From Terfezia claveryi (Eukaryota > Ascomycota > Pezizomycetes > Pezizales > Pezizaceae): a stretch of DNA of 64,000 nt. Shown piece by piece: positions 45,089 to 54,450 of the stretch. The stretch lies in the NCBI GenBank assembly GCA_015179025.1, contig WHUX01000027.1:186001-250000 (forward strand). Reading direction: 5' to 3'. How positions within the stretch are numbered: the stretch's first letter is position 1; every line of letters starts with the position of its first letter. The notes beneath the pieces were generated by a model. It saw nothing but the letters and a program-made list of their open reading frames with translations, was not told where the DNA came from and searched no databases. The translations under genes were made by a program, and so were the position numbers.

Positions 45089-45688
45089 ATGTCTTACTTC
45101 TCAGGACGTATCCCTCCTTTGGCGAAAGCCGCACTGACTCCCCTTCGCTCGGGAGGGACAACTATGATCAGCAAAGCCACTCGTGACTCTGCTGCCCGAC
45201 GACAACTGGCCATCGCCAACTCCAGGAGCACCCCAAGGACATTCAACCAGGCTCTGCTTGGTTTCGAGAATGTCGTCATCTCTCGCCGTGGTAAGTCAAC
45301 TCAAGCCCCCGTGCTTGCTAACCACCGAGCCTCACAGGTTCCTTCGACCAAGACCCAAAAGGAGTCTCTCATCCGGCAACAACTTGCGGAAGCCAAATGC
45401 GAGTTTGGTAAGAGCACATTCACTCAGGCACTTGCTGGGTTCGAGAATGTGACCATCTCGCGACGAGGTAAGCTTCCCAAGAAAACTGACAATGAGCTGG
45501 AGCAGGCACTCCGAGGGTCCGACAGGAGGATCAAGGTGAGTATGGTGGTCTTGCCAAAGCCAAAGACGGTGTTGGAGTCCATTGCTGAGGAGGTGACTCT
45601 GCTGCTTGCGGCTTTCCCGCCCGTCAGACCACCTAAGAGCAATGCTCCATGGGATGTAAAGGGGAAGTTCCTTGTTTATCGTGATTGA
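45089..45688 (+). CDS. Small protein with duplicated GFENVxISRRGK motif
   Basis: 199 residues from the first ATG in this frame (tcaATGtct); function unknown. Two related blocks of about 33 residues occur: RRQLAIANSRSTPRTFNQAL followed by LGFENVVISRRGK, and IRQQLAEAKCEFGKSTFTQA followed by LAGFENVTISRRGK. It is basic, with no signal peptide or membrane segment. Each SRRGK is encoded over a splice-donor-like GGTAAG. A 47-nt segment (45291-45337) with gctaac and CACAG looks like an intron, but removing it would destroy the second repeat and cause an early stop. The unspliced reading is therefore preferred, and intron retention could regulate it. TATA box at 44983. Confidence 0.65.
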   Translation: MSYFSGRIPPLAKAALTPLRSGGTTMISKATRDSAARRQLAIANSRSTPRTFNQALLGFENVVISRRGKSTQAPVLANHRASQVPSTKTQKESLIRQQLAEAKCEFGKSTFTQALAGFENVTISRRGKLPKKTDNELEQALRGSDRRIKVSMVVLPKPKTVLESIAEEVTLLLAAFPPVRPPKSNAPWDVKGKFLVYRD

Positions 45689-45699
45689 TTTCTTTTCGC

Positions 45700-45830
45700 A
45701 TTTCTGCGTGTTTTTCATTATTATTTCATTCATTTCTTTTATTTCCTTCATTTCCTTTATTTCCTTTATTTCCTTTATTTCCTTGATTTCCTTGATTTCC
45801 TTGATTTCCTTGATTTCCCGAGTTTCTTGA
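45700..45830. repeat. 9-bp microsatellite after the 45089 gene
   Basis: TTTCCTTTA units change to TTTCCTTGA units, about 12 in all. Confidence 0.9.
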
Positions 45831-45839
45831 GATTTTCAT

Positions 45840-46430
45840 TTTTTGATTAGGAGGCCTTCATGATGATTCCCAGGTGCATTCTACACTTCCCCCTCACGCT
45901 CGTACACACCTGGGTCATGTCTCTCAGTCTGAGGCTTGGTTCGGGTAGGAACCGGCTACTGGTTAGAATAATTGAATCTGATTGGCAAACTCGAATACAC
46001 ACAATTGTCATGTTTTACCCTGATATCCTTCGCCTCTTTGTCATTCCTTCTGCACTAGTTCTTCTAACAGATTTTTTTCATATACTACCGCAATAGGAGT
46101 CAATAAACACCTTGCCCCAAATGTGTCCCAAACAAACCCTACTCATTTGCCGTACATAAGTATTCCCACCAGAGGCTTCCAGCTCATGTTTCATGAGTTT
46201 GGTGTTCACGTGTCCAATGAAACGTAAAGAAGGGATATCAGCAGCTATTTTGGCTAACGTTATGGTTCATGTAGGATCGACGGTTGACTCCGACATATGG
46301 GCATCAACGGTTGTGAAAACAATTGCAAGGCAACCCATAGAACCAGAAAAGAAATATTAGTACATTCATGGGTATACATGAGTAATCGTACTAATTTCCC
46401 TGCCTCAACTATGCTAAGACGACGGAAACC
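45840..46430. other. Intergenic, nothing recognised
   Basis: No frame with support. Confidence 0.45.
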
Positions 46431-46439
46431 AAACTCAGC

Positions 46440-47000
46440 CTTTTTTTTAAAATACTCATTACTCCTATGCGGTTTCGTTAGGGGGACCATGAGGAGCCAC
46501 CAAGAAACCAGGGTGGATTCAGGGACAACGCAAGTTCATTGCCAGGTCCGGCGCTAAGTACATAAACTGGGATCGGGTCCAAGCTGTCATTAACGGACTA
46601 TGTCCGATGACCCCAGATTGAGGGCCTCACTGAGCCTTGACCCCGGGGAAACGGAAAGCTTGAAAACTCGGACTCGTAAAGAGTACTTATTTAAAAGAAC
46701 TCGTGAAAAGGTATAACCCAAAGATCCCAAGAACTCATGACATTCTCAACAAAGGAGTGAATCAAGGTCCCATGCTGTCATTAACTACTGAGACTAGTCC
46801 CGAATGGGCCTTGGTAATGGAGGATGGGGTGCGCTCTGAATCCACCCGGTTTCGGGTGGCTCCTCATGGCCCCCCTAATGGGGCCGCATAGGAGTAACTA
46901 AGTATTTAAAAAAAAAAAACATGCTGTCATTAACGGTCTAGCCCCGATAACCCTGGGGGCCTGACTGAACCTCGATCCCAACAGGAAAAACAAAACTCAT
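46440..47000 (-). mobile_element. LINE-A tails, minus strand, with a plus-strand tail nested inside
   Basis: A minus-strand tail starts at the T-run 46440 (actcattactcctatgcgg, gctgtcattaacgg, gaggcc). A second piece (46690-46785 plus 46935-47000) is interrupted by a plus-strand tail at 46786-46919. catgctgtcattaac flanks the inner insert (46771-46785 and 46920-46934), a 15-bp target duplication. Confidence 0.8.
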
Positions 47001-47009
47001 TGTTAAGTT

Positions 47010-47520
47010 GCTAATAACATATACGTCAATTTCCCAAGAAATACATACAATGGAAATCCTGTCGCCAAAAAAAGCTCAGCACGACTCGTTTACCCGACAT
47101 GCATATGGGAGGATTGATCTCACCAAATTGTGCCCCAAGACACTCCTTCTAGTTCCGGGTCTGCCAATTAACCAACACCAAAGGATGGCCAAGATACGCA
47201 CGAACAGTGTGATCCGGCAGACCAATGGAATGAACGATTGCCAGTCTCGTCGACGAACCATGTATATGACATTACATAGGTATGGTTTTGTCTAAGAATA
47301 GGACCAGGACGAGCAGGAAATTGAAGGACCTTAGTTAAGCCATATTTCAGGCATCCGTTAGTAGCTGGTGAGGGAGTGAACGTGGTTGAGGTAGGAGATC
47401 AAGTCGGGACAGCAAACATCCCGAATATCCATGGACACATAGCTACACATAATGTACACTGCATCTCCATGTCGAGCCTAGTAGATTCTATAGGCCCTAC
47501 CCACCTTCCTACCCCTACAT
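47010..47520. other. Intergenic, nothing recognised
   Basis: No supported gene. Confidence 0.4.
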
Positions 47521-47559
47521 AGGCCAAGGTCTTGGGTTGAACAGCTCAGGCTCACCAAA

Positions 47560-47800
47560 GTGGAGCCTGACGTGGGGTCAAGAAGGCACTGGAGAGTGGA
47601 ATGGAATGGATTGGGGAGAAGCTGCATCGAGGTGGATGTGGATTAGGAGTGATGTGAAAAGATGTGGGAGGCTTTGCGAATTAGTGAAGGCGTGGTATTT
47701 GGGGCTCCTTCCTTTTGTGCGTTCAGTTTTTGGTGTCCTGTGTATTTGCTTCTGCACGTATGGGGCAGTTACATATCATGGGTAAGGTACTCAGAAGAGT
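47560..47800 (+). repeat. Dispersed repeat C, copy 3
   Basis: Homologous to 43650-43840 over the tail part. The preceding 130 bp read as a Trp-rich frame (EWNGMDWGEAASRWMWIRSD) that could be the end of a LINE protein. Confidence 0.4.
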
Positions 47801-47849
47801 CTTTCTTTCACAGTATACATTTTTCTAGAGCTAAATATGTAACAATTTA

Positions 47850-48340
47850 TTTGGAGTTCCCATGACTGATATTCCGAGATATTATCAACCCCCCCCCCCC
47901 CCCATCAATCATTACTTACACTCGGGAACACAGCTTCTGCATAAAAAAATTCCACACCCAGTTTGCTTCAACCTCAAATAATAAGTTAGAGTAATGATAC
48001 CCACCCAAAGCTTTTATATGACTCTCCTGTCCATCGACCCCCCAAAAACACTCCTGATCTGCGAAAGTAGATTTTTATTCCATACAAGCTCACCTCCATT
48101 CCCAAGACTATACTCGCTTTAAAACACCATTCGTATATATAAGATTCATTTTAAGCTCCCTGCTGTGATGCTTGCATTCGAATTCATCGAGAAACTAGAA
48201 AAGATCACTTTGTTCCACTACCTAATGTTAGTGCACTACCCCATGATATCAGGGTGAGGATGATCGGTGACGTGTTTGCACGATGGCCTAACTCTCAGCT
48301 CATAGCCCACACAATAGGGCCGGCATAATAGAACCTAAGG
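47850..48340. other. Intergenic with C-run
   Basis: Poly(C) at 47890-47905. No gene seen. Confidence 0.4.
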
Positions 48341-48344
48341 TCTC

Positions 48345-48400
48345 CGAGTGCAAACTTCCCAGGGACCGAATAGGTGTAATGAGTATAATAAAAAAAGAGT
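48345..48400 (+). mobile_element. Last 45 bp of a LINE-A tail
   Basis: cagggaccgaataggtgtaatgagtat followed by an A-rich run matches the extreme 3' end of the family. Confidence 0.55.
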
Positions 48401-48834
48401 GTACCCTACTGCGAGGAAAGGCTACTACACGGCTGTAAGTGCGGGAGTCAACCGGACTAGTCTTGTAGTAGCCTCTGGCAAGGAGCATTAAGTTGGGAGG
48501 CAAATCCCGATTCTGGGAGGGGTGTGTGTATGGGATCACGGATACGAAGGGGACGGTGGTCGAGAGACCTACTGTGAAGTGGTTAGTCTGCCTGCTCATG
48601 TAGAAGGTGGGTCTGGGGATTTAGGATCCAACTTGCGGTGCAAAAGCTATTGGTTTTTGTTTCTTTTGGTGAATCATTGATCCTAATTAGGAGCTTACTA
48701 GTGTGCGATCGTTGATAAACATCGGAGAGAAAATTGCTACTCTATTGCTCGGGAGATGGTTTAGATTGGTAAAGACCTGGTACTTTTAGGAAGGCAGCAC
48801 AAGATTATGAGTTGCAATTTATTATCATACAAAA

Positions 48835-48929
48835 GGCACAGTGGTCTAATGGTATGACAACTACTATGTAGGTACCTCCTGATTTCAGGCAGAGGGTGGG
48901 TGATCTGGGTTCGATTCCCAGCTGGGCCA
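48835..48929 (+). tRNA. tRNA-like sequence 1, anticodon unclear
   Basis: GGCACAG pairs with 3' CTGGGCC with one mismatch, followed by a discriminator A. The D-arm/A box (GTGGTCTAATGGTATGA) and T-arm/B box (CTGGG-TTCGATT-CCCAG) are well formed. At 95 nt it is too long for an intronless tRNA, and the anticodon stem and loop do not fold cleanly. It could be an intron-containing or degenerate tRNA, or a tRNA-derived repeat. The 75 bp upstream match those of copy 2. Confidence 0.5.
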
Positions 48930-49189
48930 ATCAATATATTTTACTTTTGTTGAGCGTAGAAATTCTAGCTCGCTGTTGCCATGGCCTGCCCTATCTATAT
49001 TTTTTTGCTACAGATCCGCACTAGATAACTATTACGACTCTTCTGCTCTACCTAACCATAGTTCCATTCCAAATACTTTGTTATGGTAGAGTTCATATAG
49101 ATATAATATAACCATCTCCTAACTTGCGAATCGATAATTGACTAACACTATGTTAGAGCACGTCTCGTGCGCAGATGTCCTAAGCGGAG

Positions 49190-49860
49190 CAGCCATACCC
49201 TACGGAACCCATAACAACTGAAGCGGGACTGAAGCAGGGGTGGAAAAGAAGACAAGAGGCAGAGAGAAGAGTAGTTTGAGCAGGCGGGGGAAGGGTGGGA
49301 AAGGTGGGAAGATGGGAGAGAAAGGCTCGGGTTAACTACATCCACTGCAGGACCGGGAAACGGAACCTCCAATGCTGGCGCAGTAAGCTGGACGATAAAG
49401 TGGACCCGACATGCCGAACATGTGGTGAAGACAGGAAGGCACATAGCCCTGGTGTGTCCATGCGGAGAAGAAATGGGCAGAAGGTGGAGCAATTGGGAGG
49501 AAATGGTGGAGCGGGGAAGAAAGTGGCGGATGGCGGGAGGGAATATACAGTGGATCTGGTTGAGAAGTTTTTCCCTAACTTAGATCTGGTTTGAGCACGG
49601 GTTCCACAGAGAGGGGCAATGTTTATCCTTTTGTTATTTATGACGGGGTTGCTGGCCGGTAAGGTATGGCGGAGAGGAGGTAGGGGTTTATTTCCTAGGA
49701 CATTTCTTTGGCTCGGAAGGCAGGGCATCTATGTAGTCCATTGTTCCGTGAGGGTACCAAGTCTTCTAAGATGAGGGAACGGGGCCGTCTTTACTCCTTG
49801 GAAAGCAAATGTAAGGTAGACAAAATTCAAATAGTAGTATCGAAAAAATGTACAAGTAGT
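49190..49860 (+). pseudogene. LINE-B 3' region with zinc-knuckle relic
   Basis: The plus strand at 49370-49470 reads CWRSKLDDKVDPTCRTCGED; after a frameshift it reads as HLALVCPCGEEMG-like sequence. WRxxLDxxVDPTCRxCGE...H...CP is the C-terminal Cys/His segment of fungal LINE proteins. Its untranslated tail (49690-49800) is shared with the insertion at 9204-9456. Confidence 0.6.
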
Positions 49861-49869
49861 TTGGTTGGC

Positions 49870-50680
49870 AGGATGTCTCCTACGGAGGGTATACAGGAGA
49901 CTAGGAAGATAATGTGGGTCAAGGTGACATAGTGGTGTAAATGGAAATGAATAGGCAGACTATAAATTCAAGAAAGACTGATAAGTAAGTCTAGCGTAGC
50001 GACACCGGCGGGCCTTCAAGATCCACCAGGGAAGCAAGCAGTGACAGAGTCCGTGAAGGATCTGATCTAAATTATAACGGACAAAGGGCTACTCAAATAC
50101 TAGCTACATAGATTAGGGAATTCCGGGAGGCGGGGAGGGGAGTTGGGAGTACATCGGTGGCATGGCACAAAACGCGGCGCAATCACTACAGTACAAGGAG
50201 GTAGGGGAGAGCAGGGGGAGATAATGGGAGGACATTGGGAGGACGAGAAGTGGTTTAGGGAATTTCTAAGCTGAAAATGTGGGGGGAGGGGACTCGGAGA
50301 TGAGGTTGGATAATCTGTACCAGAATATGCATGCTTTTGTCACATTCTCGATAGTATGAATACCAGTACTAATTTATACCCTAAAAGTCGTACAGGTTGC
50401 GGGTAATAATATTTGAATTTCCAGCAGTATGATTTATATAGAAATTTAAAGCTCGATGCCAGCTTTTCCCAAGATATTCTGCCTTAGATTGGCGCTCTTT
50501 AGGCTGAGAACACGTTTTCGGCTGGTGTTTTAGGGTACGGAGCTTTTTTCCCCCCCACCAAAAAAAGGAAAAAGTTTTCAGCTAATAGCGGAGGGAGTAT
50601 TATAACTAGTCTCGATCAGACCCCGTAACATTTGTGAAACTGCTACAAAGGGATACCGCGGTTTGGAGTTATGCGATGTG
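49870..50680. other. Intergenic, nothing recognised
   Basis: G-rich and AT-rich stretches without a gene. A degenerate family end (TAGTTTGGTTGGCA) lies at 49857. Confidence 0.45.
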
Positions 50681-50960
50681 TGTCTAACTTAGTCTGGTTG
50701 GCACAAGCCGCTCGTAGTGTCTGACTAGTGCTTTTATGTTGCGAAGTAGGTAAGTCGTGTTGGAGGGGGGGGGAATGAGGGATATGCCAAGATTTAATGC
50801 GCTACAGAATCAGATAAGAGCATAGATGTGGTATGAATAGGCAGATACTTCGAGAACAATGCCGGACTCAAACGTATCTAGAGATACACTGTAGTCTGGT
50901 TGGCACAAGCCTCTCGTAGAGAAGAATGAGGGTACTCTGGTTGGCACGACCCTTGGTAGA
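50681..50960. mobile_element. Three partial TAGTCTGG mini-elements
   Basis: At 50690-50717 a 28-nt left half (TAGTCTGGTTGGCACAAGCC...) lies between tgtctaact and tgtctgact (8/9). Two more left halves start at 50892 and 50934 (ACTCTGGTTGGCACGACCC). Confidence 0.6.
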
Positions 50961-51093
50961 GGTGAGGGGAGTAGCTAGCAGAGTAACTTAGAGACGGGTC
51001 CTATCCAATATACTAACCTATTTCAAGACTTAGGCTTGGTACTTCTAGAAAGGCAGCACAAGTTTATGAGTTGCAAAGTTTTATTTTAAAAAA

Positions 51094-51187
51094 GGCACAG
51101 TGGTCTAATAGTATGATTCCTGCTATGTAGGTTCCTGCTGATTCAAGTAGAGGGCAGGTGATCTGGGTTCAATTCCCAGCTGGGCCA
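51094..51187 (+). tRNA. tRNA-like sequence 2, anticodon unclear
   Basis: Same family as 48835-48929, with an altered A box (taatagtat). The upstream 75 bp (ggtactt...aggcagcacaag.ttatgagttgca) are shared with copy 1, so a larger unit was duplicated. Probably a pseudogene. Confidence 0.45.
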
Positions 51188-51325
51188 TTATATTTTTTAT
51201 TTTTTCCCGTTGCGATAACTGACCTGACTTTTACATAGCTTCATGTGTTAATTACTACTAGTTGTTGAAATGCGTATTATACCGTAAGTATACAGTATGC
51301 ACTATTATGATGCTGTCATAAAAAA

Positions 51326-51420
51326 GGCACAGTGGTCTAATGGTATGATTCCTGCTATGTAGGTTCCTGCTGATTTCAAGCAGAGGGTGGGTGATCTGGG
51401 TTCAATTCCCAGCTGGGCCA
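51326..51420 (+). tRNA. tRNA-like sequence 3, anticodon unclear
   Basis: Nearly identical to copy 2 but with the intact A box (taatggtat). A T-run follows at 51424-51433, which would act as a polymerase III terminator. It lacks the shared upstream flank. Confidence 0.5.
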
Positions 51421-51423
51421 ATA

Positions 51424-51433
51424 TTTTTTTTTT
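51424..51433 (+). terminator. Possible polymerase III T-run terminator
   Basis: A T-run begins 4 bp after the third tRNA-like sequence. Confidence 0.4.
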
Positions 51434-51721
51434 GTGGAGGCCAAGAATGCTGATAGCAATACCGTACGGATATCACTAGGAGAACCTGTCAGAATTTGTC
51501 AGTTCCAGAACAACTCCTGTCATCTAAAACACCTTCCACAATCCTATAACAGCCTCGGCCGCCCCTTGCCGCATCTATATACAAATAATCTATGTTGCTA
51601 CTTCATCAACCATCGCATCCTGCGTTCTACGATGCCACTTCCTTGCCTTTGTTAATATCAATACAGCATCGCCTAACTAACAGCATTCACAACCGACAAC
51701 TCCAGCGCCACAATTCAGTCC

Positions 51722-52420
51722 TGTTTTTTTTTTTTTTTTTTTTTATATACTCATTACTCTTATTCGGTCCCAGTAAAGGGACCATGAAGAGCCACCCGGA
51801 AACCCGGGTGGATTCAGGACAAGGCAAGTTAATCTGCCAGGTCCGGCGCGCAGAAAGCAATGAAGATAGATACATGTGTGAAGAAAAAGTGAGCAGAGAG
51901 CCTCCATACTGTCATTAACCGCCAATGGCAGATGACCCCGAAGGGCCTCACTGAGGCAAGAAAAGAACGAGATGTGTGAAAAGAGCAAACGAAAAATGCG
52001 AGACGAAAGCTTGTGTAAGGAGACTCGTGAAAATGCTACCGACCAGCTAAGGTCAGCCCATCCTAGCGTGAATGGATATTCTGCCAGCTCCCGACGGCGA
52101 CGGCATCTCCTGTATGTCCGTCTCATCTGCCGCCTCCTCTCCCGACCAACCATCTATATACGAAGCTGAAGAAAGCTTCCACTGCGTCCCAATCGTCCCC
52201 GTCCTTCTCTTCTACCCATATTTGGGAATCTAGATCTTCCCAGTCTTTGATGCTACCCAAGGCCTGTCGTTGAGCTGAGAGAAGGGGGCAATTGAACGTT
52301 ATATGTACCCCGTCTTGTGTGTGATGTCCGCATGGGCAGCTGCTTGAGTCTGCTTTACCGATCTTGTGGAGCCAGGAACGCTGGGGGCTTCAGTCCTGGG
52401 GTGACTGCTGCCAAACTCCG
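51722..52420 (-). mobile_element. LINE-A, 5'-truncated copy with protein C-terminus
   Basis: The T-run at 51725-51744 is the poly(A) of the minus strand. Next come the tail with its hairpin (51775-51810) and coding sequence to about 52400. That sequence reads PQRSWLHKIGKADSSSCPCG, then HHTQDGVHITFNCP, matching PQRSWLHHIGKAESAACTCG...HIVFDCP in the copy at 61729-63015. It is therefore an independent copy of the same LINE. Confidence 0.8.
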
Positions 52421-52429
52421 CGAGAGGCC

Positions 52430-52840
52430 AAACAGCTCCTGTGACACAGCTTCTAACCTTAACAAAGAGGCAGGGAGAGTAATGCGGGTGATACCGACAG
52501 CAACGAAGGGTTGCCATTGCCCTAAGGTGCTGGGGGTAAGATACTGGGAATCTCGCCTCCAACTGAGCTTTCGCCTACATATCTACGAGCGTATTAGGAA
52601 GGCTGCTACCGTTGCTGACTTACTCAGGAGTCTGGCTCACAGCAGGGGCGGAACCGGTCCCAATGCTGCCTGTGCCCTATACACAGGCATAATATCCATC
52701 TTGACTTTGGGAGTGGAACCATGGCACGGTCAAACACAAACGCCTCGAAAACAAGATATAAGACTAGCACGCATAAGGAGAGTCGAATAACAGGTCCTGC
52801 GAAGAATTACAGGTGCATATCATGGTAGCAGACACTTTAA
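52430..52840 (+). pseudogene. Fragment of a different LINE reverse transcriptase (thumb region)
   Basis: The plus strand reads LGVRYWESRLQLSFRLHIYE, RIRKAATVADLLRSLAHSRG, then ALYTGIISILTLGVEPWHG and, after a frame change, ITGAYHGS. The order LGVxxDSRLxFxxHI...LYxxxxxxLxxGxExW is the thumb region of fungal LINE reverse transcriptases. It lies head-to-head with the LINE-A copy. The catalytic core is absent. Confidence 0.6.
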
Positions 52841-52849
52841 GCTAAGCTA

Positions 52850-53750
52850 CATCGCGGGAGTTGGACTTCTGGAGGGCAAATTGGACAACATATCTTCCTG
52901 TTGGGTACCCAGTGAAGAATTATGTTCTTCGTGTGTTCGCGGGTGAAAGAGTAGTACTTATATTCGTATACTGTAAGAGAAGCCGCTTGCTTGGTTATTA
53001 CATGAAAGTAAGGAAATCCGTCCGTCTTAAATACCCTACTGACCATTCCAAACATCCAAGCATAGAAACCCTTAACCGCCCACATCTCACGTCAGCTTAT
53101 CCTGCCGTCAGCCTATTACCCTTTCTCCAACACCCAGCGTAATCAAAAAGAAGAACCCGGTAATAAAGGGCCTCATTCACACAGGCTTCCAAGAGAACTT
53201 TCCAATTAGCAAGTGTCATACCGAGCGAGTTATCCTACGGGGATGGCTTATGTTACCGACAAGCGACAAGCGAATCTGCAAGATGTCAGCCTGTTCGACC
53301 CACAGATGATTGTTCGAACCACAAAGTATTTGGCCACCAAGATCCTCGAACGCTTTGAAGAGGGTTGTAGAGTGGTATATACTCTGTACAGGTGGTAGCG
53401 GCAGAGGCAATCAGATGGCGGTAGACCTGGGCATGAGATAAGATGAAAATCTTTCATTGGCTGAGACATGGAGATACATATCTGGGATAGGATAGCGAGT
53501 TAGAGTATGGTTATGATTGTGTTGGGTGCTCGATGTCCAAATATGTTATTCATGGAGTCTCAGTTTCTAGAACTCTCCCGTATTTTGCCTGTCAACCCGT
53601 ATGTGGGGGTGGGATAGCTTTTTGAGGGAGACCCCTGCCAGCCCAACCGTTCAGTACAATTGCATAATAGAAGAATAATGGACCTACTATGTCTCCATAA
53701 AAACCAGGTGATAAAGTAGAAAGACAAAGGAGGTCTTAACCCGATCTGGT
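52850..53750. other. Intergenic, nothing recognised
   Basis: No supported frame. The sequence of short minus-strand frames near 53216-53469 has no support. Confidence 0.4.
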
Positions 53751-53758
53751 GATCAGTT

Positions 53759-53791
53759 CATACCCTGTAGTCTGGTTGGCACCATACCCTG
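53759..53791. mobile_element. 15-nt footprint of the TAGTCTGG mini-element
   Basis: TAGTCTGGTTGGCAC (53768-53782) lies between two perfect copies of cataccctg. Confidence 0.85.
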
Positions 53792-53954
53792 CATAAAATA
53801 CTGCGAACTGCGAACGGGCCTGGCCATTACCCACACCGGTATCCACCTACGACATAACGATATGAGGTGAATCGTCTTCTGCTAACGGAATTTCCGGCCA
53901 TAAGGCAGCTGACTTCAATACCTCAAGAATGAAGTCGTTTATAAAGCCCCCTTT

Positions 53955-54310
53955 CTTGTTTTTAGATACTTGTTACTCCTATGTGGTCCCGTCAGGGGGG
54001 ACCAGAGGAGCCACCCAGAAACCTGGGTGGATCCAGGGGTAAGGCAAGTTAATCTGCCAGACCCGTGCGAGCTAAATACAAATAAATAAATGGACAGGAC
54101 AAGGCCCCATGCTGTTATTAACGGGCGAACGGATGGCCCGATGGGCCTGTCTGGGCCTTGACCGCAAACTGAACTCGTGAGAAGTGAGAAATAATGATAT
54201 AATGAACTGGTGGAAGACTCGTAAATGGTGAGGTCTGGAAATAAAAGCTAGTAATGAGACTCGTGAAGAAAAAAGAATAGTGAGCTGGAAAGGAAACTCG
54301 TGAAAATGAA
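53955..54310 (-). mobile_element. LINE-A tail, minus strand
   Basis: tacttgttactcctatgtgg, ccacccagaaacctgggtgg, ggcaagttaatctgcc, and gctgttattaacggg follow one another. The poly(A) is lost. The upstream half includes repeated gaaactcgtga units. Confidence 0.75.
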
Positions 54311-54450
54311 AGTGAACTCGAGACGGCCTCCGTAGCCTCGTTTACAAAGCCAAAGCCCTGACTCTGATCATCGACAATTGTAAAGCGATATGTATATCAA
54401 GATCTTAAGTCCTGGTTTGAAAAGAAATATCCGGCCAGAACCATCGAAGT

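Noticed and set aside
52299..52790. 157-residue plus-strand gene
   Set aside because: Its first third is the antisense of the LINE-A C-terminus, and its last part is a reverse transcriptase fragment.
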